Below are positions 33,900-42,395 of a stretch of 64,000 nt of DNA, piece after piece (the stretch's first letter is position 1; every line of letters begins with the position of its first letter). Where the stretch lies: NCBI RefSeq assembly GCF_003121295.1, contig NZ_PHNC01000029.1, positions 558,001 to 622,000 on the forward strand, given 5' to 3'. The notes under the pieces are model-generated. The model searched no databases. It was not told the origin of the DNA and saw nothing but the letters and a program-made list of their open reading frames with translations. The position numbers and the translations under genes were made by a program. Source of the DNA: Streptomyces orinoci. Lineage in GTDB: Bacteria > Actinomycetota > Actinomycetes > Streptomycetales > Streptomycetaceae.

Positions 33900-35393
33900 T
33901 CACAAAGCCCGTAGGGCGCGGCCGATGTGGGCCACCCCTTCGGTGATGGCGGTGGAGGGGGTGGCGGCATAGCCCAGCACCAGCCCCGGCGGGCCGGGGC
34001 GCTGCCGGTGCCAGGACAGCGGCTGCACCTTCACTCCCCGCTCCAGCGCGGCGGCGGCCAGCTCGGTGTCGCAGAAGCCCGCCGCGAAGGTGACCGTCAG
34101 ATGCAGCCCGGCCGCCGCGCCCTGTACCACGGCGCCGGGCAGCGACTTGGCTACCGCCCGCACCATGGCGTCGCGCCGGGCACGGTGGCGGCGGCGCAGC
34201 AGACGTGATTGCCGTTCCAGTTCACCGGATTCCATCAGATGGGCCAGCACCAGCTGGGGCAGTGCGGCATTGCCCAGGTCGGTGCACCGCTTGGCCTCGA
34301 TGACGGCGTCCCGATGGGCGGACGGCACCAGCAACCAGCCGGTGCGCAGAGCGGGGGCCAGCAGCTTGGAGACGCTGCCCGTGTAACAGACCCGCTCCGC
34401 CAGCATCGACCGCAGCGCGGGGACCGGGGGCCGGTCATAGCGGTGCTCGGCGTCATAGTCGTCCTCGATCACCAGCCCGCCCTCCGCCGCCCAGCCCAGC
34501 AGCGCCCGGCGCCGCTCGCCGCCCAGCACCACCCCGCTGGGGAACTGGTGAGCCGGGGTGAGCAGAACGGCCGGGGCGCCGCAGGCCCGTAGCGCGGCCA
34601 CATCCACGCCTTGTTCGTCCACGGCGACCGGTGGGGTGTCCATCCCCCAGTGGGCCAGGTGCTGACGGGCGCCCATCGAGCCCGGGTCCTCTACGGCCAC
34701 CTGCCGGATGCCGTCCGCCGAGAGAGCCTGGGCCAGCAGTCCCAGGGCCTGTGCGGTGCCGGCGGTGATCAGCACCTGGTCCGGGCCGGCCCGGAAGCCC
34801 CGGTAGCGGGCCAGCCGGTCGGCGACCGCCCGGCGCAGTTCCACGGCGCCCCGGGGATCGGCGTAGCCGAAGGCGCAGGGGGTGAGTCCGGCGAGCACCG
34901 CGCGTTCGGCGCGCAGCCAGGCCGCCCTGGGGAACGCGGCCACATCCGGCAGTCCGGGCGAGAGGTCGATCCGGGCCGGTGCGGTGCGCAGCACATCGAA
35001 GGCGTCCGTGCCAGGGGTCGCCGGGAACGGCGAACGGGCCCCCACTGCCGGGTGGTTGGGCGTCGGGGGCGCGGGTGCGGTCAGGGGTGCGGCGACCACA
35101 ATCGTGCCCCCACGGCCGCGTCCGGCGATCTGCCCGTCCTCCCCGAGCCGCCGGTACGCCTCGGTCACCACGCCCCGGGAGACCCGGAGTTCGGCAGCGA
35201 GCACCCGGGTGGCGGGCAGCCTGCTGCCCACCGGGAGCCGACCGTCGGTGATCGCCTGGCGCAGCCGGGCGGCCAGCCAGTCGGTCCGGCCGCCGGGCGG
35301 CGCCTGGCCGATGTCCAGCTGAAGGAAGTCGGCGCCGGCGGTTGCGGATCCGCTTATGGACCCGTTGGCATGCGCTCCATTGGATCTGTCCAC
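33900..35393 (-). CDS. MocR/PdxR-type GntR regulator with aminotransferase domain
   Basis: 497 residues from a GTG at 35393. An N-terminal GntR winged helix (DWLAARLRQAITDGRLPVG to VSRGVVTEAYRRLGEDG) is fused to a fold-type I aminotransferase domain with the PLP lysine in GSVSKLLAP (Lys343). The aspartate-containing motif VIEDDYDAEHRYD is conserved. Such proteins sense PLP or amino-acid derivatives and regulate a neighbouring divergent gene, here the methyltransferase at 35422. The start is uncertain because there is no clear ribosome site; the 28-base gap to the methyltransferase start means the promoters overlap both genes. Confidence 0.88.
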   Translation of the reverse strand: MDRSNGAHANGSISGSATAGADFLQLDIGQAPPGGRTDWLAARLRQAITDGRLPVGSRLPATRVLAAELRVSRGVVTEAYRRLGEDGQIAGRGRGGTIVVAAPLTAPAPPTPNHPAVGARSPFPATPGTDAFDVLRTAPARIDLSPGLPDVAAFPRAAWLRAERAVLAGLTPCAFGYADPRGAVELRRAVADRLARYRGFRAGPDQVLITAGTAQALGLLAQALSADGIRQVAVEDPGSMGARQHLAHWGMDTPPVAVDEQGVDVAALRACGAPAVLLTPAHQFPSGVVLGGERRRALLGWAAEGGLVIEDDYDAEHRYDRPPVPALRSMLAERVCYTGSVSKLLAPALRTGWLLVPSAHRDAVIEAKRCTDLGNAALPQLVLAHLMESGELERQSRLLRRRHRARRDAMVRAVAKSLPGAVVQGAAAGLHLTVTFAAGFCDTELAAAALERGVKVQPLSWHRQRPGPPGLVLGYAATPSTAITEGVAHIGRALRAL

Positions 35394-35421
35394 CGGGCCA
35401 TTCTGCCGACACGCTGGGATC

Positions 35422-36318
35422 ATGAACACGGGATATGTACACGGGTATTCGGCCGTCGAGGCGCGACGGCTGGACGACCAGGCGGGTGTGCTGGCCGATC
35501 TGCTGCACTCGGACACGGCCTTCGCGCCGGGCAGCCGGGTATTGGAGGTGGGCTGCGGGGTCGGCGCCCAGACGGTGCGGCTCGCCCAGGCCGGGCAGGG
35601 GGTGCGGATCACCGCCGTGGACTCCTCGGCCCGTTCCCTGGAGCTGGCCCGGGAGCGGGTGGCGGCCGAGGTGCCCGGTGCCCAGGTGGAGTGGCTCCAG
35701 GCCGACCTGCACCAACTCCCGCTCGCCGAGGGCTGCTTCGATCACCTCTTCATCTGCTTCGTCCTGGAGCACCTGCCGGACCCGCTGGCCGCCCTGACCG
35801 CGCTGCGGCGGCTGCTGCGCCCCGGCGGCTCGGTCACCGTGATCGAGGGTGACCACGGTTCGGCCGTCTTCCACCCCGACAGCCGCTATGCGCGGGCCGC
35901 CATCGGCCATCAGGTCCGGCTGCAGTCCGCGCACGGCGGGGATGCCCTGATCGGCCGCCGGCTGGGACCGCTGCTGCGCGAGGCCGGCTACCGGCGGGTG
36001 GTGGTCACTCCGCGCACGGTCTACGCGGACGACGGGCGCCCCGCACTGGCCAGGGGCTTCACCCGGAACACCTTTGTCGCCATGATCGAAGCCGTCCGGG
36101 AGAAGGCCCTGGCGGCGGGCCTGACCACGGCCGCCGACTGGGACCGGGGGATCGCGGACCTGCGCCGTACGGCAAGGCCCGGGGGCACGTTCCACTACAC
36201 GTTCTTCAAGGGCACGGCGGTCCGTCAGGTGGTGTCCGGCGGTCTCGGCCAATGCCACCGGCCGGCCGCCCAGCCGCTCAGTCGCGGCAGATCAGCAGCA
36301 GCGCCCGGTCGTCGTTGA
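35422..36318 (+). CDS. SAM-dependent methyltransferase
   Basis: A 298-residue class I methyltransferase. Motif I is VLEVGCGVGAQTVRLA, motif II is ITAVDSSARSLELA, and ICFVLEHLPDPLAALTALRR and LLRPGGSVTVIEGDHG follow. The acceptor is unknown; the N-terminus (MNTGYVHGYS) resembles small-molecule methyltransferases. It starts 28 bases from the divergent MocR-type regulator, its probable controller. The 3' end overlaps the convergent phosphatase gene by 41 bases, and the last 30 residues are low-complexity and may be a read-on. Confidence 0.87.
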   Translation: MNTGYVHGYSAVEARRLDDQAGVLADLLHSDTAFAPGSRVLEVGCGVGAQTVRLAQAGQGVRITAVDSSARSLELARERVAAEVPGAQVEWLQADLHQLPLAEGCFDHLFICFVLEHLPDPLAALTALRRLLRPGGSVTVIEGDHGSAVFHPDSRYARAAIGHQVRLQSAHGGDALIGRRLGPLLREAGYRRVVVTPRTVYADDGRPALARGFTRNTFVAMIEAVREKALAAGLTTAADWDRGIADLRRTARPGGTFHYTFFKGTAVRQVVSGGLGQCHRPAAQPLSRGRSAAAPGRR

Positions 36319-37414
36319 CGTCCTTGGCGACCGCCTCGATCAGATGCCAGGCGGCGCCCGCGAAGCCGGAGGAGACATAGCGGTCGGCCGCGCCGGTGAG
36401 CCGGTCCATGCCCTCGGTGAGTTCGCGTTCCGCGGTCTCCACCAGGCCGTCGGTGAACAGCATCAGCACATCGCCGCGCCGCAGCGTGCCCTTGACCGAG
36501 TCGAACTGGGCGCCGTCATAGACGCCGAGCAGCGGACCCTCGGCGGACTTCTCCTCCCAGCGGCCGGTCCCGGCGCACAGATGGAGGCCGGGCACATGCC
36601 CGGCGGAGAAGAGTTCGTAGTCGCCGCTGTCCAGGTCCAGCACCAGGTGGACGGAGGTGGCGAAGCCCTCGTCCCAGTCCTGGCGGAGCAGATAGCCATT
36701 GGCGGCGGGCAGGAAGGCATGCGGCGGCAGCGAGCCCAGGAGGCCGCCAAAGGCGCCGGAGAGCAGCAGGGCGCGGGAGGCGGCGTCCATGCCCTTGCCG
36801 GAGACATCGGTGAGGACGACCTCCAGGGTGCGGCCGCCATTGGTACGGGCGCCGACCACGAAGTCGCCGGAGAAGGACTGGCCGCCGGCCGGGCGCAGCG
36901 CCATCTCCCGGTGCCAGCCGCGCGGCAGTTTGGGCAGCTTGCTCTGGACGCGGATGCGTTCGCGCAGGTCGAAGAGCATGGTGCCGCCGCGCCGCCAGGG
37001 CACTCCGACCCGGCTGCGGAACTGGGCGATCAGCAGGCCGAAGAAGCCCACCGCGGCCACCACCAGGATGGTGCCGGGGGTGACCCGGTCGGCGCCGTAG
37101 GCATAGGGGTCCAGGACGGCGGACTCCACGATCAGCGCGGTGGCGGCGGTGGCGTAGAGGCCGAGCAGGCTGGCCGGGCGGAGCAGCAGTCCGCCGGCCA
37201 CGATGGGCAGCACCAGGGCGGCAGGGGCGCACCATTCGGGCTGGGCAATGGTGCCCAGGGCCAGGGCCGGGACGGAGAGCAGCAGGGCGGTGAGGGCCAG
37301 CCAGTCGGAGCCGTCGCCGCGGAAGTAGTCCACGCCGGACTTGCGCACACTGGTGCGGACCCGGTGCAGTGCTTTGCGCATCCGGGCCGTCGGGGTCTCC
37401 GCACCGCCAGTCAT
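36278..37414 (-). CDS. Membrane PP2C-type (SpoIIE family) phosphatase
   Basis: 378 residues. Four membrane segments (about residues 40-135) are followed by a PP2C/SpoIIE catalytic domain: SGDFVVGARTNGG, EVVLTDVSGKGMDAA, FSAGHVPGLHL and DVLMLFTDGLVETAERE supply the metal-binding Asp and Gly residues. In actinobacteria such enzymes dephosphorylate anti-sigma-factor antagonists or other Ser/Thr phosphoproteins. There is no kinase or anti-sigma gene next to it. Its position before the Fpg/Nei and rpiB genes is common in Streptomyces. Confidence 0.88.
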   Translation of the reverse strand: MTGGAETPTARMRKALHRVRTSVRKSGVDYFRGDGSDWLALTALLLSVPALALGTIAQPEWCAPAALVLPIVAGGLLLRPASLLGLYATAATALIVESAVLDPYAYGADRVTPGTILVVAAVGFFGLLIAQFRSRVGVPWRRGGTMLFDLRERIRVQSKLPKLPRGWHREMALRPAGGQSFSGDFVVGARTNGGRTLEVVLTDVSGKGMDAASRALLLSGAFGGLLGSLPPHAFLPAANGYLLRQDWDEGFATSVHLVLDLDSGDYELFSAGHVPGLHLCAGTGRWEEKSAEGPLLGVYDGAQFDSVKGTLRRGDVLMLFTDGLVETAERELTEGMDRLTGAADRYVSSGFAGAAWHLIEAVAKDVNDDRALLLICRD

Positions 37415-37720
37415 TGCTTCGGGACCTTATCCACCCATTCGGCGGTGCGTCGATTCACGCCGCGCCGACACGACAGCCTGGGCGCGGCCGGCCGGACGCC
37501 CCGGAAGCAACCCTATGCGAAAGTCGTTCGGCCGCACGGGTATACGGCGCTTGGCATGGGTTTCGGCGGGTGGCCGGCGTGGCAACGGCGCGCCGTCCAG
37601 GGCGTGAACGCCGGGGAGGGCGCGCGGGGGCGCTCGTGGAAGCCCGGGGAAGCGCGGGATGAGCGGGGGCGGGGTACGCGCGCCGGTGGCCACCCTCCCG
37701 GTGCCCACCGGGCCCTGTTC

Positions 37721-38533
37721 TCAATGGCGTTGGCAGTCCGGGCACCAGAAGAGGTTGCGGGCGGCCAGTCCTGCGGTGCGGATCTCGCCGCCGCAGATAT
37801 GGCAGTGCTGTCCGGCGCGGCGGTAGACGTACACCTCGCCGCCGTGGTCGTCCACCCGGGGCGGGCGGCCCATGGCCTCGGGGGTGTGCTCGGGACGTAC
37901 CGTGTCGATCCGGTTGTTGCGTACGCCCTCGCGCATCAGCGCCACCAAGTCGGCCCAGATCACGTCGAATTCGGACCGGGTGAGATCGCGTCCCGTTCGG
38001 TATGGATCGATGCCATGCCGGAAGAGGACCTCGGCGCGATAGACATTGCCCACTCCGGCGATCACCTTCTGGTCCATCAACAGCGCGGCGATGCTGCTGC
38101 GGCTGCGGGATATCCGGGCGAAGGCGGGGGCGGGATCCGCGTCCGGGCGGAGCGGGTCCGGTCCCAGACGGTCGTGTATCGCCTGCTTCTCCTCATCGGT
38201 GATCAGCGCACAGGCGGTGGGACCGCGGAGGTCGGCATGGGCTTCGGGGGTGGCCAGGCGCAGCCGCACGGTGTCGGTGGGCGGCGGGACGGGGGCCCGG
38301 CCCAGGGTGTACTTGCCGAACAGGCCCAGGTGGACATGGATCCAGCCGGTCGGCCGGAAGTCCAGGAACAGGTGCTTGCCATGAGCCTCGGCGCCGGCCA
38401 GCGGCTGTCCGTCCACCAGGGCGGCGCCATCGGCGAACTTCCCCTGCGGGCTGGTGACCCGCAGTGGCCGGCCGGCCGGGAAGAGGGCGCGATGGTCCGC
38501 GGCGAGGCGGTGAATGGTGTGCCCTTCGGGCAA
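37721..38533 (-). CDS. Fpg/Nei family DNA glycosylase
   Basis: 270 residues. The start is a TTG at 38533, seven bases after GGAGG, which places the catalytic proline directly after the initiator (M-PEGHTIHR). The H2TH region with IAGVGNVYRAEVLF and a C-terminal zinc finger (CHICGGEI and FWCPDC) complete the Nei-type enzyme. It should remove oxidised bases by proline-based beta/delta-elimination. The 5' end lies 70 bases from rpiB on the same strand, so they may be co-transcribed. Confidence 0.92.
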   Translation of the reverse strand: MPEGHTIHRLAADHRALFPAGRPLRVTSPQGKFADGAALVDGQPLAGAEAHGKHLFLDFRPTGWIHVHLGLFGKYTLGRAPVPPPTDTVRLRLATPEAHADLRGPTACALITDEEKQAIHDRLGPDPLRPDADPAPAFARISRSRSSIAALLMDQKVIAGVGNVYRAEVLFRHGIDPYRTGRDLTRSEFDVIWADLVALMREGVRNNRIDTVRPEHTPEAMGRPPRVDDHGGEVYVYRRAGQHCHICGGEIRTAGLAARNLFWCPDCQRH

Positions 38534-38603
38534 GGGGATGCCTCCGATGCGTCGGCCCGCGGCCGGGGCTGGGCCACCGGGACCGCGGGCCGTCCGGGCT
38601 GGG

Positions 38604-39092
38604 TCAGCCCTGCTGCGGGTGGTGGGCCGGGATCGGGGGGAGCTCGCCGGTGGTCTCGTAACGGCTGAGCATCTCGATACGGCGGGTGTGACGCTCGTCA
38701 CCGGAGTAGGGGGTGGTGAGGAAGATCTCCACAAACTTCACCGCCTCCTCCTGGGAGTGCATCCGGGCGCCGACCGAGATCACATTGGCGTTGTTGTGCT
38801 CCCGGCCCAGCGCCGCCGTCTGCTCGCTCCAGGCCAGGGCCGCCCGGACGCCCTTGACCTTGTTGGCGGCGATCTGCTCGCCGTTCCCGGAGCCGCCGAT
38901 CACAATGCCCAGGCTCTCCGGGTCGGCGGCGGTCCGCTCCGCGGCGCGGAGGCAGAAGGGGGGGTAATCGTCCTGGGCGTCGTAGATGTGGGGCCCGCAG
39001 TCCACCGGCTCATGGCCATGGGCCTTGAGCCATTCGACGAGGTGGTTCTTGAGTTCGTAACCGGCATGGTCGGAGCCGAGGTACACGCGCAT
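38604..39092 (-). CDS. rpiB: Ribose-5-phosphate isomerase B
   Basis: 162 residues. The N-terminal motif is MRVYLGSDHAGYELK; GIVIGGSGNGEQIAANKVKG and ALAWSEQTAALGREHNNANV carry the anion hole and active-site residues, and the C-terminal helix has ERHTRRIEML. It interconverts ribose 5-phosphate and ribulose 5-phosphate in the cytosol. The ATG at 39092 gives the exact family start. Confidence 0.95.
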   Translation of the reverse strand: MRVYLGSDHAGYELKNHLVEWLKAHGHEPVDCGPHIYDAQDDYPPFCLRAAERTAADPESLGIVIGGSGNGEQIAANKVKGVRAALAWSEQTAALGREHNNANVISVGARMHSQEEAVKFVEIFLTTPYSGDERHTRRIEMLSRYETTGELPPIPAHHPQQG

Positions 39093-39257
39093 GCGTGCAG
39101 TCTGACATGCCCGGGCAGCCGTCACTCTCCAGGGACGAGTGCGCACACTCGGTGAAGACAACGATACGGATTCGGGTCTTCCGAAATACCGCCCGGGAAA
39201 GTTCTAATGCCCAGGACTCGTACCCCGAGTAATCCCAGAACCAAAGGAATCCTGTTC

Positions 39258-40700
39258 ATGAGCGCGATACCGCCGACCATGACAAAGGCGTCCTCGGGTG
39301 ATCCCGCGGACGCCGCGTCGGGCACCCAGGACGGCCTCAAGGCCGGGCTCAAGAACCGGCATTTGTCCATGATCGCCATCGGTGGCGTCATCGGTGCCGG
39401 TCTCTTTGTGGGCTCCGCGTCCGGTATCGCCGCGGCCGGTCCCGGCATCCTGATCTCCTATGCGCTCGTCGGCGCCATGGTCGTCTTTGTGATGCGCATG
39501 CTCGGCGAGATGGCCGCGGCCAACCCGACCTCCGGCTCCTTCTCCGCCTATGCGGACCGGGCGCTGGGCCGCTGGGCCGGCTTCACCATCGGCTGGCTGT
39601 ACTGGTTCTTCTGGGTCGTGGTGCTGGCGGTCGAGGCGACCGCCGGTGCCAAGATCCTTCAGGGCTGGATCCCGGCCGTGCCGCAGTGGGGCTGGGCCCT
39701 GATCGTGATGCTGGTGCTGACCGCCACCAACCTGGCCTCGGTCAGCTCCTACGGTGAGTTCGAGTTCTGGTTCGCGGGCATCAAGGTGGTCGCGATCGCC
39801 GCCTTTATCGTCATCGGCGGACTGGCCGTCTTCGGTGTGCTGCCGGGCTCGCACAGCGACACCGCCGGACTGTCCAACCTGACCTCGCACGGCGGCTTCC
39901 TGCCCCATGGCCCCGGGGCGATCCTCACCGGTGTGCTGATGGTCGTCTTCTCCTTTATGGGCAGCGAGATCGTCACCCTGGCCGCCGGTGAGTCGGAGGA
40001 CCCGCAGCGCGCGGTCCGCCAGGCGACCAACAGTGTGATCTGGCGGATCGGCGTCTTCTACCTGGGCTCGATCCTGGTGGTCGTCTCGCTGCTGCCGTGG
40101 AACTCCAAGGCCATTGCCGACAAGGGCAGTTATGTGGCGGCGCTGGACTCGATCGGCATTCCGCACGCCGGGCAGATCATGAATGTGATCGTGCTGACCG
40201 CGGTGCTGTCCTGCCTCAACTCCGGCCTCTACACGGCCTCCCGGATGGCCTTCTCGCTGGGTCAGCGCGGTGACGCGCCCAAGGCGTTCTCGGTGACCAA
40301 CAAGCGGGGCGTGCCGCAGACCGCGATCCTCGCCTCGGTGGTCTTCGGATTCGTCGCGGTGGCCTTCAACTACTGGTGGCCGGACACCGTGTTCAAGTTC
40401 CTGCTCAACTCCTCCGGTGCGATTGCCCTGTTCGTCTGGCTGGTGATCTGCTTCACCCAGCTGAAGTTCCGCGGGATCATCCGGCGCGAGATGCCGGAGA
40501 AGCACCTGGTGAAGATGTGGCTCTTCCCCTATCTCACCTGGGCGACCATCGGCATGATCCTCTTCGTCCTCGGCTACATGGTGGTGGACGGCGGCGACAA
40601 CCGTGACCAGGTGCTGGCCTCCAGCCTGGTCGGGGTGCTGGTGCTGGCCCTGGGTGTGATCCTGGGCCGCCGCCACAAGAAGGCGGAGATCGCCGAGTAG
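39258..40700 (+). CDS. APC-family amino-acid permease 1
   Basis: 480 residues with 12 predicted membrane segments. The amino-acid permease signature is complete: KNRHLSMIAIGGVIGAGLFV, ending in the GEMAAANPTSGSFSAYADRA segment, with FEFWFAGIKVVAI in the middle. It is likely a proton-coupled importer of an amino acid such as GABA, Asn, Ser or Ala; the substrate cannot be read from sequence. ATG at 39258 after AAAGGAA. Two paralogues follow at 42396 and 44036. Confidence 0.92.
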   Translation: MSAIPPTMTKASSGDPADAASGTQDGLKAGLKNRHLSMIAIGGVIGAGLFVGSASGIAAAGPGILISYALVGAMVVFVMRMLGEMAAANPTSGSFSAYADRALGRWAGFTIGWLYWFFWVVVLAVEATAGAKILQGWIPAVPQWGWALIVMLVLTATNLASVSSYGEFEFWFAGIKVVAIAAFIVIGGLAVFGVLPGSHSDTAGLSNLTSHGGFLPHGPGAILTGVLMVVFSFMGSEIVTLAAGESEDPQRAVRQATNSVIWRIGVFYLGSILVVVSLLPWNSKAIADKGSYVAALDSIGIPHAGQIMNVIVLTAVLSCLNSGLYTASRMAFSLGQRGDAPKAFSVTNKRGVPQTAILASVVFGFVAVAFNYWWPDTVFKFLLNSSGAIALFVWLVICFTQLKFRGIIRREMPEKHLVKMWLFPYLTWATIGMILFVLGYMVVDGGDNRDQVLASSLVGVLVLALGVILGRRHKKAEIAE

Positions 40701-40716
40701 TTCTCGGTAAGTACGG

Positions 40717-40763
40717 GCCGGGCCCGCGTTTCCCTCCGGGGGGCGCGGGCCCGGCGTCGTTTC
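40717..40763 (+). terminator. Terminator after permease 1
   Basis: GCCGGGCCCGCG (40717-40728) pairs with CGCGGGCCCGGC (40744-40755), a perfect 12-bp stem followed by GTCGTTTCC. Confidence 0.8.
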
Positions 40764-40889
40764 CGTGGTCGCTGACCGGTCAGCCGATGGGCGGCAACGG
40801 ACACGTCCGCACCAGAACCGGTCTCCCCCCGCGGGCAGTTGGGATCTGCCCGTACGGTCGCACCGGTCCAGACAGCGGAAGGACGCCCG

Positions 40890-41474
40890 TTGGCCACGCG
40901 ACTTGTGAAGATCCCCGCTGCTCGCGGCAGACTGCGGGAAGCCGCCGAGCAGATCCAGCTCGCCACCGGGCGGCGGATCGAGATCATCAGGGGCACGCTG
41001 CTGATGCCCCCCGCTCCTCCCGTTCACCATATGGCGGCCCTGAACGACCTGCGCCACCTCCTGGACGACCGGCTCCCCGAAGGTCTCGGCGACTTCGAGA
41101 ACGTCGCCGTACCGTTGCCGGGCGACCCGGACGACTACGCGGTACCCAGCCTGCTGGTGTGCCGGACCGCCGTCCTGGCGGCCGAACCCCAGGAGTGGCT
41201 GCTGCCCGGCGAGGATGCCGAACTCGCCGTCGAGGTGACCTCGCCCTCCGAGCGCCCCGTGGGCGTCGCCGACAAGATCGCCTGGTACGCGGAGGCCCGG
41301 GTACCGCGACTGCTCTATCTGTTTCCGGCGAAGGGGAGCTGGAGCCTCCATTCCCGTCCCTCGGACGAGGGCTACCGCACCGTGTCGTACGGCAAGTACG
41401 GCGACGCCGTGCCGCTGCCCGATGAGCTGGGCGGCGAGCTGCCCACCGGGGACCTGCCGCGGTACGAGGCATAG
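40890..41474 (+). CDS. Uma2 family (DUF820) protein, copy 1
   Basis: 194 residues from a TTG at 40890, six bases after AAGGA. The PD-(D/E)XK-like fold is recognisable by RRIEIIRGTLLMPP, LAVEVTSPSE and DKIAWYAEARVPRLLYL. The usual Pro-Asp before the core strand is replaced (YAVPSLLV), so a catalytic Asp seems to be missing and activity is doubtful. Uma2 genes are numerous in Streptomyces and their role is unknown; no partner gene is adjacent. It lies alone between two terminator hairpins. Confidence 0.82.
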   Translation: MATRLVKIPAARGRLREAAEQIQLATGRRIEIIRGTLLMPPAPPVHHMAALNDLRHLLDDRLPEGLGDFENVAVPLPGDPDDYAVPSLLVCRTAVLAAEPQEWLLPGEDAELAVEVTSPSERPVGVADKIAWYAEARVPRLLYLFPAKGSWSLHSRPSDEGYRTVSYGKYGDAVPLPDELGGELPTGDLPRYEA

Positions 41475-41479
41475 ACGAA

Positions 41480-41514
41480 CGGGCCCGCATCCCCTGACAG
41501 GGAACACGGGCCCG
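41480..41514. terminator. Bidirectional hairpin between Uma2 and bioY
   Basis: CGGGCCCG at 41480-41487 and at 41507-41514 form an 8-bp stem; an inner CCCTG/CAGGG pair extends it. It lies between convergent genes. Confidence 0.6.
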
Positions 41515-41531
41515 CGGCGTACCGGAAAGGG

Positions 41532-42131
41532 TCAGCGACGGCCCACCAGCCGCCAGGCGGACGGCAGTACGCCCATGGCCAGCGCCGCCTTGAGCGCGTC
41601 GCCGATCAGGAACGGGGTCAGGCCCGCCGCCACGGCCTGGGACAGCGACAGATGAGCGGCGAGTGCCAGATAGGGCACGCCCACCGCGTAGATGATGGCC
41701 GAGCCCAGAGCCATCGTGCCCGCCGTCCGCAGTGCCGAGCGGTCGCCCCCGCGACGGGCCAGGGCACCGGCCACCGTGGCGGCCAGCAGCATGCCCAGGA
41801 CATAGCCGAAGGAGGGGAAGGCCGCACCGGAGCGGGCCTCGGCGAACCACGGCATGCCCGCCATACCGGCCACCGCGTAGAGGGCCAGCGAGAGGAAGCC
41901 CCGGCGGGCGCCCAGGGCGGTGCCCACCAGCAGGGCGGCGAAGGTCTGCCCGCTGACCGGAACCGGCGAGCCGGGAACGGGCACCGTGATCTGCGCGGTG
42001 ACCCCGGTCAGCACCGCGCCGCCCAGGATCAGGGCGGCGTCCCGGACCCGGGCCCGGGCGGCCGAGGAGGCGGGCAGGAGATCGGCGAGGACCGTACCGG
42101 TCCCAGTCACTGACGTTGCGGCGGTGGCCAT
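41532..42131 (-). CDS. bioY: Biotin transporter BioY (ECF S-component)
   Basis: 199 residues with five to six membrane segments. The BioY signature is seen in ALILGGAVLTGVTAQITVPV, VPVSGQTFAALLVGTALGA and GYVLGMLLAATVAGALA. It binds biotin for uptake, normally with a shared energising module that is not encoded here. The ATG at 42131 lies five bases after GGGGAG. I saw no BirA-like operator or riboswitch upstream. Confidence 0.92.
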   Translation of the reverse strand: MATAATSVTGTGTVLADLLPASSAARARVRDAALILGGAVLTGVTAQITVPVPGSPVPVSGQTFAALLVGTALGARRGFLSLALYAVAGMAGMPWFAEARSGAAFPSFGYVLGMLLAATVAGALARRGGDRSALRTAGTMALGSAIIYAVGVPYLALAAHLSLSQAVAAGLTPFLIGDALKAALAMGVLPSAWRLVGRR

Positions 42132-42395
42132 CGGAACTCCCCGAGAGGTGCGTGGATAAGGCATGAATAAGAGGACAGGCTGACGTTAGTCCAGCCCGGT
42201 CCATTCGGCACGTAGTCACCTTTGACAAAGCCCGGCCCATAGCCTTTGGCGGGTTTCGCCCGAGTGATGCTGGTCACCTGCCACCCGGCCCGGCTTGGCC
42301 GGAAGGCCCGGCTCGGGAGATTGTGGACGCGCGCATACCTTGCGCCCCCGTCGCAAGCCCCGCGCTCCCGCACGACACCTGAGAGTACGAACCGC

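Noticed and set aside
37721..38533. Fpg/Nei gene truncated at its start because no ATG is present
   Set aside because: A TTG after GGAGG gives the exact catalytic N-terminus (Pro at position 2), so the gene is complete.
42132..42395. Biotin-dependent operator or riboswitch upstream of bioY
   Set aside because: No recognisable BirA-type palindrome or riboswitch core is visible.
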